From: Populus alba
Lineage: Eukaryota; Streptophyta; Magnoliopsida; Malpighiales; Salicaceae
Length of the DNA stretch: 64,000 nt
Assembly (NCBI RefSeq): GCF_005239225.2
Contig: NC_133295.1
Coordinates: 1,364,001 to 1,428,000 of the forward strand
Direction of reading: 5' to 3'
Each line of letters begins with the position of its first letter. Within the stretch, counting starts at the first letter, position 1. The notes under the pieces were generated by a model that searched no databases, was not told the origin of the DNA, and was given only the letters and a program-made list of their open reading frames with translations. The position numbers and the translations under genes are program-made. This document shows, in pieces, positions 34,290-44,618 of this stretch.

Positions 34290-35333
34290 GCCATTGGCTT
34301 CTCTCTAGGGTTCGTTGCAAACAAGCCATTATCATCAACAACTCCTACTACTTCACTAGCTTCTTCTTTGGTGAATTCCACAAAGATCCACACCCCGAAA
34401 GTGTCGCTAAAGTCCAGTTTTTTAATGCAAAAAACGTGAAAATTATTGAAACTTGAAGGAAAACAAAGATCCCTTCGATCCATGGTGGATACTCAGTGAA
34501 GATGTCATGGGATGTTCCTCCTCCCTCTGTCAAATTAATCATTAATTATTGTAACAAATGTTTCGATGTAAAAGTTGACTGATACAGTTATAGAGCATGT
34601 GGGGTACAAAGTAGGACAGGCAATTCAGAAACGTTGTCATCTTGTACGGGCAGTTGATGTAAGGTTGTGTTTTAGAGGTGCAGGGATGGGGAAAGGCCCA
34701 AGGATTAGAAAGGTACCCTTCAAATTATGAATTGAATTTTAGATTTTTTTGTGATTTTGGGTTACTGTGTTTACTAAAACTCATGGGGTGGTGAGGGCAG
34801 AGGAAGATGCTGAGAAATCTAAGCAAGTATTGATTTGGTGTCGTCAATTATTCAACAAATTGAGGAAAATTAAGGACAAGGAATCCGATCATGGTAGACA
34901 CATGAAAGGATTTAATATAATTTGCATATAATTTTTTAGCATCATAACTTGTGAACTATTGCGAATACCATATCGGTTCTCTTAGATAGATATTTATGGA
35001 CTGTTGCAAAAGGAAACCGCATTACCATATTCATCTTCCCAAATCATGGCTTGGCACTCAAAATTCTTCTCTACATCTGGGTGTCAGTGTAAAAGATATT
35101 TTCCATTACCTTCAAGTTTGATGCATGTTTTTGGCTAGGTAAACCTTTGCCCACCTGGACATATTATTCTTGTCTGCCATAGACTCATTATCTACACCAT
35201 TTTCAGGCTGTTCACACAAAGTACTTTGACATGCCACCTCTGACTGTCGATGAAGCAATTGGGCTGCTGGGAAATGTGGATCATGCCTTCTATGGTTTCA
35301 GGCATGCTGAAAGGACAAGATACAGAATTTGAG
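34290..35333 (+). pseudogene. Plastid ribosome-hibernation factor (PSRP1/long HPF) pseudogene
   Basis: The segments, in order, are: a Ser/Thr-rich transit-peptide-like stretch (about 34300-34430); MSWDVPPPSVKLII at 34502; EHVGYKVGQAIQKRCHLVRAVDVRL and GKGPRIRK up to about 34711; after an intron, VTVFTKTHGVVRAEEDAE, KLRKIKDKESDHGRHMKGFN (about 34764-34908); and after a second intron with a TTTTCAG acceptor (35206), TKYFDMPPLTVDEAIGLLGN, VDHAFYGF. This is the order of the plant PSRP1/long hibernation-promoting factor, which binds and inactivates 70S plastid ribosomes. Frameshifts occur after KLII and on both sides of the SIDLVSS-equivalent segment, and the final exon stops early. Retained introns show it is a DNA-level duplicate, not a retrocopy. 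Confidence 0.75.
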
Positions 35334-36473
35334 ATCAAGTGAACTCAAACTAATGAGATGTACATGTATTAAGATGCCTGTATGAGTTCTTAGTTTATGG
35401 AAAATCAGAGCCACTATTATGTTGGCGTCCAAACTTACAGGGATGAGAAAAAAGAAATTTGTAATCACTATTCAGTTTATATTAGATCGAAACTTCTGTA
35501 TTGACCCGTTCCCATTTCCCTTGGATTTTAGCTGTGTTTTCTGTTTAGAAATCCCGCTGTTTTTCCTCTTATGATGCCATTCTTTTTTCCTGCTTTTTCC
35601 CCTCTTATGAGATCATGTTCTGCTTATTCTGTCATGTTAGGTTTTTCAAATTTCTTGCAACTTCTCTTGTTCAATTCTGAAATTCAAGCGCTAGGTTCTG
35701 CAATCTCAGTCCAATTTCTTGCAACTGGGCCAGTCAGTCTTCCCAACTGTATTTACTTGGGTTGAAGACCAGTACATGAGGTCTTATGGCTATGGTTGTG
35801 TCAACAAGAGGTTCAACAATGGATAAACACCACTGGGGCAGGGTGTTTCAGTCTCGGGACTGCCATGAACTGAAGATTCACATCTAGAATAGAAGGCTCT
35901 AACAGTGGGTTGGGTATTCAATGAATGGTATGCTGACGAGAGGGCAGGGTATATTGCACAAGGGTTTTTTTCTTGTTCCTGAGTTTTTTTTACTCTGCAT
36001 TATTAGTTAGTTTCTGAAAGATTGTTAGCGTCTGCATCTTTTGGAAAAGATTTATCAATAAATGGATGTATCTAACCTACATGACAGGCAAAAATAGCCC
36101 CTGCTCCAAAATTAATACAAAGAGGTAGCCAGCCAATATTTGTTTCTCTGTAATTGTAATCACTTTTATACAGTTTTCTATCAACGGCTCCTAAGAAGCA
36201 CTTCTTCATCCTGAGATCCTGTTTGTTTTTTTATTTAAAAAATATTTTAAAAAAAAAAATTAAATTTTTTTATTTTTTTCTTTGCTGTAAATTAATATTT
36301 TTTTTAATGTTTTTATATTAATTTAATGCGCTGAGGTTAAAAATAAATTTTAAAAATAAAAAATATATATTATTTTGATACATTTCGACCAGAACGTTTG
36401 CATAAATTTCTTTTTTATTTGACTTAATTATAACTTAATCCTAGCTAGTACGTAGTTTTGCAAACTATGCATT
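35334..36473. other. Intergenic, no gene seen
   Basis: Possible 3' flank of the hibernation-factor pseudogene, then a duplicated block (35765-35842, also at about 32610-32690), then AT-rich DNA. The 35571-35765 frame has no recognisable features. Confidence 0.4.
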
Positions 36474-36489
36474 AAATCTCTATAATTTT

Positions 36490-36685
36490 GCACTTGAGGT
36501 CTTGGCCTAGTGGTGGAAGGGGCTTGTTCCTTTCCACCCCACCAGGGTTCAAACCTCACCGTGCACGCCTGTCACCCCCGCGGTGCCTTACATGCTCACT
36601 GGGTTTGCAGGATGTTCAGTGGGCCGTGAGATTAGTCGTAGTGCGCGCAAGCTGGCCCGGACACCCACGTAAATCAAAAAAAAAG
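36490..36685 (+). mobile_element. tRNA-derived SINE with perfect target duplication
   Basis: Internal pol III promoter elements are visible: A box 'tggcctagtggtggaag' and B box 'agggttcaaacctcacc', properly spaced. A tail ends in A9. Perfect 16-bp target duplications AAATCTCTATAATTTT flank it (36474-36489 and 36686-36701). Its GC content is far above the surroundings. A 69-codon frame through it is not a gene. The intact duplication points to a fairly young insertion. Confidence 0.9.
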
Positions 36686-36701
36686 AAATCTCTATAATTT
36701 T

Positions 36702-38071
36702 AACTCTATTTATGACTTAATTATTGTCGATTATTTTTACTCTGATCAACACTTGTCAAATGACTATATATATAATTATTTTTAATATGATTAATTAATT
36801 TTCTTCATAATAAGAAACACCAATTAACTATGATGTAAATCAATACAGTGGTGTTCCCATTAATTCCTAGTCAATGAAGACTTTTGGATAATGAAAATAT
36901 AGATATAATAGGCAAAGTCATTATTGCTGCATTATTTTGCAGACATACAATCTGTGGTCTTGCTGAGTTTTGAGTCAAGAAAGCTAAGTCTACGAACTAC
37001 TTTATTTTTTATTCACTCAATTTCTCATTTCCATTATGTTTCCTTGCACTTCAATCCAACAATAAAGGATCGGAAACCATGAATTTCTAACTACTACAGT
37101 CTACATCAAACATGTTCTTTTACAAATTACCCTCCCTCCCTCCATCTATTCTCTAGCTCTGCCTCTGCCTCTGCCTCTCCTCTCTAAGTTAGATTTAGAG
37201 TAGAGAGGATTGGTTAAATCCCTTTTGTTTTTGTTTCAGATTCTATATATATGGCACTGTTTTTGTTTTTATTTTTATTTTTGCATCAAATCCTTTTGAG
37301 ATGGTGTAGAAAAAAGAAGGCTAAATAAAGGGCTTGATTAATTGCATTAGGGCATTATAAGGAAAGTTGGTGAAGAGGGCTGAGAAAACATGACATGTAC
37401 AGGTGCCGGCGGAAGTCATAAAACTATCTGCCCGTGGAAGATGGTCACTGTGGCATCCACGCATGCTGGCTGGCCTTGTTTTTTGGCTAATTAAGCTAGG
37501 GAAAGTGTTTTAGTTTAACTAGGTTACCATCACTAATAAAATTATTATTTTTGTAAATCACACTAAACAAATGACGGCATCACACAGTAGTAGACCGAAA
37601 AATCGAGTGCTTCATGGTTCTTGCATTGTATATATAGCTAGGGAAAGTGTTATAGTTTTACTAGGCTTCTATCATTAATAAAATTATTATTTTTTTCCAT
37701 CATACTAAAAAAATGAAGGACCTACCCATAAAAAAAAATGAAGGAACTAAAAATCCATATACAATAGGCAGATTCCTGAGTTGCTCTTTACCCCAGCAGC
37801 AGTGCCACCGCTGGTCTTTGAACTGGCTATTCATGTGCTCCTTTCAAGTGAAACTAATGAATACTTAGGCTGCAAAATCAGCAACATCAAATTTGTAGAC
37901 AAGCAAAGAAAAGCCAAGATGGTTGGTTACTTGTATCAGTATTGTTCTTCAATCTAACTGAAGAACACCAGCCAAACAAGATCTTCATCGTTGACCTTTC
38001 CCTTATCCGCAGCGTTGAATAACAGAGTATCAACTTTTCTTTTTTAAATACACTTCCAGATTGCTACCATA
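36702..38071. other. Intergenic, AT-rich
   Basis: No gene is seen. At 36914-36980 'ggcaaagtcattattgctgc...gagttttgagtcaag' is a diverged version of the box found upstream of RLP loci (7260, 21860 and 55480). A near-repeat 'ctagggaaagtgttttagttt' occurs at 37496 and 37640. 'ttcttcaatctaactgaagaa' (hairpin) occurs at about 37948 and 38089. Confidence 0.4.
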
Positions 38072-38290
38072 TCACAAATATATATTGCTCTTCAATCTAA
38101 CTGAAGAACACAACACCACACCTTTATGATCCCTCAGTACCCCACCAATTCTAGTTCTACCAGGTTTGACAAAGGCTGAACAATCCACTTTCCATTTTAG
38201 TTCTTCAATGGCAGGCATGAACCACATAATGTTTATTCTAGCTTTTCTGTGATTAGTCCAATTAACTAATCCCTTAGCAGATACTAACAA
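38072..38290 (-). pseudogene. LINE-type RNase H fragment
   Basis: The minus strand reads LKWKVDCSAF, then GRTRIGGVLRDHKGVVLCSS, the N-terminal part of the RNase H domain found at the C-terminus of plant LINE/non-LTR proteins (usual form WKxNxDG...GxxGIGGVLRDxxG). The catalytic Asp is kept (VDCSA). No reverse transcriptase is nearby and the frame ends early, so it is a short relic. Confidence 0.6.
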
Positions 38291-38683
38291 GTCTAAAGCA
38301 TTATAAGGGAACTCAAGATCATCTGCAAGGATGCTAGCTTTGGTTCGTGCACTGTGCTCCTAATTTATTTTCAGTTGGAACATTGCTTTCCTTACTTCAA
38401 AATCAATTGAAAAAGGCCAATTTCCTTCAAACAGCTTAGTGAGTTAACCTGCAGCAGTGATTGGGTCATAGATCCAAGAAATACTAAATGCCTTTATCTA
38501 TTATTGCTTGCAGTCAAGTGAAGAGACCAAAGGATGCTTTCTGTTCGACTGATAGCAGCGGCACGTTGTAGTGGAATAAAATAAAGATGGAGACTAAAGG
38601 GAGTAGGCCCATTTTTTCAATAATTCTCTACCAAAACAGAGGAGGATGAATGGAATGATGCATGGGAATCGGCATTGCTGTAG

Positions 38684-39009
38684 GTGGATCTGATGGTTAA
38701 GAACAGAGCTTCATGGGAAACGGATGTGAATTTTTCTTCATCCACAGGGATGGAGATCGCTGAGACCAAGGCTTTTGTAGAGGAAATGATTGATAAGTGG
38801 ATCGAGCGGCAGGAAATCCAGCCACATACACAAGGTGATAGAAATAAAAATGGAGGTGATTCACTTTATAGTTTGGAGAATATGGAAAAGGATTACAAAT
38901 TGAAGAAGCAAAGAATTCATCGTGGATGATGGACCATGGAGATTGAGAAGCAGCTGGAGGATGCTATGAATGCTATGTTGGGGAATTCTTCTCCTGATGA
39001 GAACGATTG
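38684..39009 (+). pseudogene. Last-exon copy of an unidentified gene
   Basis: The frame 38684-38929 (81 codons; EIAETKAFVEEMIDKWIERQ, acidic and helical) meets a TGA. It then continues in the same frame as WTMEIEKQLEDAMNAMLGNS, SPDEND, TGA. The last part equals bases 1-54 of the window, so the two loci are copies of one segment. I do not recognise the protein; the pattern suggests a coiled-coil C-terminus. Confidence 0.4.
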
Positions 39010-39328
39010 AAGCAATAAAAATAGCATTATGAATGGAGGTGATTCTTGTCCTGGTGATAGAAATAAAAATGGAAGTGATTCACTCTATCATTATGAAGCA
39101 ATAATGCTACGTTTCTTCTACATTAAAGAATCCAACAAATCTCCCTAAAAGCTGTTTTGAATTTGTATGGACTAAGAATTCAGGTGCGTTTTGTTTGTAG
39201 TCAGTGTGATACAATGTTTTCTGCTAGCTTATTCAGGTAGTCTCATGTTATAGGTCCTCTCTATGAAGTGTAAAAAATTAGAAGATAAACAATGAAGCAA
39301 TGAATATACTATCCAGCCTAGTCATCAT

Positions 39329-40546
39329 TGTTGGTTGGAGAAGCCACTAGGGGTGGCTTTGAAACACTCAGAGGGGATAAAACACATTGTTTTATTTCAA
39401 CAACAATAAGCTTACAAACTAAACAAAAGCTTTTAATACATACCCTCTCTTTCTCTCTAGTGTTTCTCTCTAATCTCTCCACACATAATAACATAAACTT
39501 AGCTATCTATTTATACACAAATCGAAAGTAAGAAAAATCAAATTTCAAGTGTGAAGGTGGCTGGCGGCATACAGCTGGTGGCTGGCGGTTTGAGAAGTCA
39601 CTGACGGTGACTATAGGTGGTGACTTGGTGGCCATGGTTGGTGGTTGCCTTCCTTGACCTTCTAAATTGAGTGTAATGCAACAAATCTCCCTTTTAAACT
39701 CAATCGAGAGATGTCATGACAAGCATGAACTTTAATCTGATAAATATTTCTCCCTTCAATAGCTTTGTAAAGATATCTACAATTTGATCATTTGTCTTGC
39801 ATGATATTAGTTCAACTTCTTTGTTCTTCACAAGTTCTCGGATGAAGTGATGACGTGTATCAATGTGTTTACTTCTCTCATGATACACCGAGTTCTTTGC
39901 TAATGCAATCGCTGATCGATTATCAATATAAATCTTTGTTGGATTTTCTTGAGGAAACCCCAAATGCTTCAGCATGTTCCTTAACCATATTAAATGACAT
40001 ACAGCTGAGTTGGCAGCAACATACTCAACTTCACAACTTGATAACGTTACTATCGATTACTTCTTGGATGACCATGTGAAAGATGTATCTCCCGTGAAAG
40101 ATGTATCTCCCATGAAAAAGAAAAATCTTGTTGTGCTTTTCCTTTCATCCAGATCTCTACCCCAATCACTATACGAGTAGCCAACAAGATTGAAGTTTGT
40201 ACTTGAGGTATAAAACATACCTTTATTTATTGTTCCTTTGATGTAGCGAAGAATTCTCTTGGCTGCATTCAAGTGAGACTAGTTTGGTGTCTCCATATAT
40301 CTGCTGACAAGTCCAACTCCATAGAGTATATCCGGTTTGGTACATGTCAAGTACCATAAGCTTCTTACTAAGCTTTTGAAGTAAGTTGGATCAACATTTC
40401 CAACTTTACTCTTCCTCAATTCCACTTCATTCTCAACTAGAGTTGATACCGGATTGTAGCTTTCCATCTTGAACCGTTCAAGAATATCTTTGGCATAACT
40501 GCTTTGGGATACAAAAATCCTTTTTTCTTTCTGCACCACTTCTAAG
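39329..40546 (-). mobile_element. Truncated Copia element (3' end only)
   Basis: The reverse-oriented 3' LTR is at 39329-39683, preceded on the minus strand by the end of pol: RT C-terminus, RNase H and [20 protein letters not shown]. It is a diverged relative of the RLP2 Copia. Coding is split over several frames. A 15-18-bp tandem slip doubles GDTSFT. The 5' two thirds are missing because the Athila LTR begins at 40547. On the other side it interrupts the duplicated gene end. Confidence 0.85.
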
Positions 40547-41675
40547 TGATTACTACTTAAAAGTGCATATTTATCAAGGTCTTATATCATCATTTTGCAC
40601 TTAAAGTATCAATAACTCCTTAACTAAAGCATGTTTTATAATAACAAGTCTAATACTATAAAATGCCCTAATATATGGTAAATGTTCATCTTAAATGCAG
40701 GCCTATCACATAAATCAAAGGATTGATTGATGAATTCAACTACTGAAATTTGTGAAGATAAAGAGAGGGTGAAACTTAGAAAAGAGATGTTGGTGCAGTC
40801 CAAACTAGAACACTGTTCGGTATTTGGGTCATATCTCAAGTTCTAGATGTCCAAATGATCTAAACTTTTTACACAAACTTGGTGAGACATAGGCCTACAA
40901 CTTTCATGTGAACATAAAAATCTAACAAGGCCGTTTTCAAGTCCAAATCATAGCAACAACGGAGAAGTCCGAATCTGTCCTACAGCCCAAACACTGTTCA
41001 GTGTTTGGCCCACATCTGGAGTTCTAGAAGTCCAAATCACCTCTATTTTTTTTTTCAAGAAAGCTGAGTCAATTTCCTACAATGTTCATGTTTTCCAGAG
41101 GACACAGTTCGGATGGTAGCATTTTTGTTTTATTCCAACAAGAAGATAAGGATTTTCACTAAGTCAAAAGTTGGCCACCCACTCAACAATTAGTCATCAA
41201 ATCAATAATTCCGAATTTTGGCCTATAAAAGGAGGCATTTGCCATGTATTTTAGGGTTGGTTGTTCAGATCAAGTTCATGCTCTTTATTTCTCTCTTTAT
41301 ATTTTTTGTAATTCTTAAGTTTTGCTTTCATTAATTTCTTGTTTATGCTTTTCATTTCCTTTCCTTTTCTTAGTTAACTTGTATCTTATTTGTGTTCTTG
41401 TTTTGTTTATTTATGTTTCTCTTCTTCATTATGTTTAGCTAAGTTTATTATGTCAAGGTGAAAAGGTTACACTAATGGTGTAAGAACAAGTATGGTGTAA
41501 ACTCAATATGGATCTTAATGTTTAATATTAACATGTCTTATCTTTTTATCTTACTAATTCTTAATACCTTGCTTGTTAAATGGTTAATCTAGATTTGTGT
41601 TGTATAACATTTGGTACAGCAAATGCTTGGCACTCTCATAGCCCAACAGTATGGTATTATCTACACCTGGGCTAT
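40547..41675 (+). repeat. Truncated 5' LTR (older Athila subfamily)
   Basis: It starts TGATTACTACTTAAAAG and carries TATAAAAG at 41224-41231. It stops at 'gggctatgaaa', where it is fused directly to mid-gag. The missing part, compared with the 60255 element, is the LTR end, PBS, leader and most of gag (about 1.9 kb). Confidence 0.8.
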
Positions 41676-41678
41676 GAA

Positions 41679-43612
41679 AATATCCACCGTTTCAAGCACA
41701 CCATAATTTCCAAAATTCTCATGGATATGCACCTCCTTATGCTCCACCTCCTAGAAAAAATTTTGAGGAAACATTGCATGCATTCATTGAAAAGCAGGAG
41801 ACAATCAACACTCAACTTGCTCAAAGCATGACCGATTTTAAAGATGCTCTTGCAAAATTAACATCTGCTCTCAGTTTCCAAGAGAAAGGTAAGTTTCCAT
41901 CCCAACCACAACAAAATCCAAAAGGGCAATACAATGCAAATGCCAGTAGTTCTGGAAGCCAACACATGGATCAAGTCAAATCAGTCATCACTCTTCGTAG
42001 TGGTAAGGTTATTGAAAAACCCATTCTTGAACCTTGTGAGAAAGATGATGAGTCTATCTCTGAGGGTAAGGAAGGGGTTGAACCTGAACATTGCAAAGAA
42101 AAGGCTGATTCCCCGCCAGCACTTCCATTTCCTCATGCCATGACCAAACAAAGGAAAGTCAATCATAACTCTGAAATCTTTGAAATTTTCAAACAGGTAA
42201 GGATCAATATACCTTTGTTGGATGCTATTAAACAGGTTCCTTCCTATGCTAAATTTTTGAAAGATTTGTGCACTGTGAAGAGAAAACTGAATGTGAAAAA
42301 GAAAGCCTTTTTAGCCGAACAAGTAAGTGCCATTCTTCAAAACAATAATGCTTTGAAATATAAAGACCCTGGTTGTCCTACAATTTCTTGCTTTATTGGA
42401 GAACATAAAATTGAAAGAGCCTTACTTGATCTTGGAGCTAGTGTGAATTTACTTCCATATTCAGTTTTTCAAAGTCTCAATCTAGGTGAGTTAAAACCAA
42501 CTTCTGTAACTCTTTTACTCGCCGATAGATCTGTAAAAGTGCCTAGAGGAATAATTGAAGATGTGTTAGTACAAGTCGATAAATTCATTTATCCTGTGGA
42601 TTTTATTGTCTTGGACACGCAACCTGTTGAAGCATGTAATTCATTTCCTATTATTTTAGGACGTCCGTTTCTTGCAACTTCTAATGCATTGATTAATTGT
42701 AGGAATGGACTCATGAAGTTATCTTTTGGAAACATGACATTAGAGATGAATATTTTCAACGTTTGCAAGCAGCCTGGAGATGATAATGATTTACAAGAAG
42801 TAGATCATATTGAAGAATTAGTTCATGATCAACTTGAATCTACTTTGAGTAAAATTGAGTTGGATGAATATGAAGATTTGCAAATGATTTATTCTCAGGA
42901 AGAAATCACGGATGAAAAAGGCACCGAAAATATTGATGCCGATCTTTTGTCAAGAGTGACAATAGATTTGATATCTGACATCACACCAATCGATGATTAC
43001 TTTCCTGAAGAATCCTTACTTTCTCTCAGTTCAATGCCTTGGTTTGCTAAAAATATCAATTTTCTTGCAACAGGAGATTTGCCAGCTCACTGGAGTACCG
43101 AAGACAAAGGAAAGTTTTTGAACGAAGTGAAGAACTTTTACTTAGATGACCCTTACTTATTCAAAAATTGTCCTGATCAAATATTTCAAAAATGCATTCC
43201 CGACAATGAGGTAAGTAATGTCATTAAACTTTGTCATTCTGAAGCATGTGGGAGTCAATTCTCATCAAGAGAGACGACTGCAAAAATCTTACAAAATGGA
43301 TTTTATTGGCCCACCATGTTCAAGGACACACATGCATTCTGCAAAACTTGTGAAAATTGTCAAAAAGTTGATACTGGTAAAAAAGTTTTGCTTTATAATT
43401 CTCAACTCCATTTATTTCCTGAAAAACTAAGATCAAGATGGAGCGGTCCATTTATTTTGAAACATGTGTATCCTTATGGGGCCCTTGATATTGAGAATCC
43501 AAAGAATGACAATGTTTTGAAGGTAAATGAACATCGTTTAAAAGCTTACTTTGATGAGTTTCCTAGTGAAAATGAATCCATTGGTTTGAATAATCTTATT
43601 GATAAAGGTTGA
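41679..43612 (+). pseudogene. Athila gag-pol with RT/RNase H and integrase core deleted in frame
   Basis: The frame is open from a TGA at about 41676 to TGA at 43610. The first in-frame ATG is at 41828, giving 594 codons. The visible order is: gag C-terminus; aspartic protease with LLDLGASVNLLPYSVF and IILGRPFLAT; a jump at about 42920 straight to the end of RNase H (KGTENIDADLLSR); the integrase zinc region (CHSEACGSQ...CKTCENCQ), where the second His is Gln; a second jump at about 43367 to the integrase C-terminus (KKVLLYNSQLHLFPEKLRSR). Both deletions keep the frame. RT (YxDD), the RNase H core and the DDE core are gone. The gag/protease part is about 98-99% identical to 63245-64000. The product could be a chimera of structural and protease domains, but no start context supports translation on its own. 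Confidence 0.85.
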
Positions 43613-43823
43613 TTATTTTGTTTTTCTCACATTTTTTTTTGTTGCTTTTTAGTGTGACTTTTGTTTTGCTAGTCTCTCACCCCGGTCAAATGGCGGATAA
43701 CGGTACTCCGTGACTCTTAAGTCGGTTCTTTCAGTTTCCCAAATAACTGATATTTGTATATATTTGTACAATTCTCTGCTCTTTCTCCCTTCTTTGAATA
43801 TTTTCCCCAATTCTAATTTTAAA

Positions 43824-44372
43824 ATGGACACCACTCTTGAAAAGTTGAAAAGGTATTTTCCCGCTCTGCCTCAGAATGCGATTACAAAAATTTACCGTGC
43901 TAGGTGTGCAAGATTGAGGTTGTTAATGAATCATGGAATTCCTGAAGATATTCGCTGGCTAATTGAAGCAAAGGTCCGATTATCAGGTGAGTCCTCCAAT
44001 TCTTTCATTTCACACATGCCTGGAACAGGTAAAAGCACTTTTGCAAAGAAACGTCGTGCAAAACGACTGAAAGTCTGTCATCGATGTGCCAGATGGACTT
44101 GTAATGCGACATGTCGTTCTTTAGGAATGGTATCTGTAAACCGTGAAGATAAAATACAATTCATTAAGGATGGCCTGAGTAAGGGGTCTTTAGATAATCT
44201 TTTGTTGACCCTTGAGACGCATCCTAGTGGAGATGTGCATCGTGTAATTCATGATTTATGGCCACAATTCCATAAAGAACATGATCGACTTAGTCTTGGG
44301 AATCTGACTAAAAAAGACCCTGTTTGCCAGTTTTTAAGAAAACTGGATGGGAAGCCTATCCCCGACCCATAG
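43824..44372 (+). CDS. Basic Cys4 protein, viral NABP-like, in the retrotransposon env position
   Basis: The frame has 182 codons from ATG 43824; an upstream GTG start would add 38 unlikely residues. The N-terminal half is helical and Arg-rich. Residues 67-98 hold GTGKST, a basic run KKRRAKR (75-81) and a compact C85-X2-C88-X4-C93-X3-C97 cluster, followed by SVN and FIKDGL. By family knowledge, the sequence G.G.S..A..RRA followed by CxxC, Arg and a second Cys pair, then N...FI..G, is the signature of the cysteine-rich nucleic-acid-binding proteins of carlaviruses, which act as silencing suppressors or transcription regulators. The match is by eye only. It lies 211 bp after pol with pyrimidine-rich AG acceptors at 43652 and 43734, so it could be expressed from a spliced transcript. 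Alternatives are a host zinc protein or an Athila accessory ORF. The frame is intact. Confidence 0.55.
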   Translation: MDTTLEKLKRYFPALPQNAITKIYRARCARLRLLMNHGIPEDIRWLIEAKVRLSGESSNSFISHMPGTGKSTFAKKRRAKRLKVCHRCARWTCNATCRSLGMVSVNREDKIQFIKDGLSKGSLDNLLLTLETHPSGDVHRVIHDLWPQFHKEHDRLSLGNLTKKDPVCQFLRKLDGKPIPDP

Positions 44373-44546
44373 AGGGCGTTTAAGCCGTTCTTGGACGTAA
44401 AACCAAGGGAAGATGTGAGCCACAATCACAACTACCTGTACATACACATGCTTTTTCAAAATAAATAATTAATAAAGAGAGAGAGAGTTTGTGAGACTAC
44501 AGCTGGCCTACATATAGGTGGTATGATTGCATTTTCAATTTTCATC

Positions 44547-44553
44547 TATAAAT
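44547..44553 (+). promoter_or_regulatory. TATA-like box before LOG
   Basis: TATAAAT lies in the context 'ttcatctataaattcttctc', 66-72 bp before the LOG ATG, and is followed by a pyrimidine-rich leader. The spacing mimics a plant core promoter. If real, the capture included promoter DNA or one arose later, so LOG might be expressed independently of the LTR. Confidence 0.35.
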
Positions 44554-44618
44554 TCTTCTCTTCCTTCCCTTCATTTCTACTCATCCCATACATTCATCAA
44601 ATATAGAAGTGTGTAGAA

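Noticed and set aside
36488..36697. 69-codon ORF
   Set aside because: It coincides with the SINE and even reads through its target duplication.
43824..44372. Walker A P-loop in the Cys4 ORF (PGTGKST)
   Set aside because: The spacing does not meet GxxxxGK(S/T), no Walker B or ATPase core follows, and the protein is too short for a P-loop NTPase.
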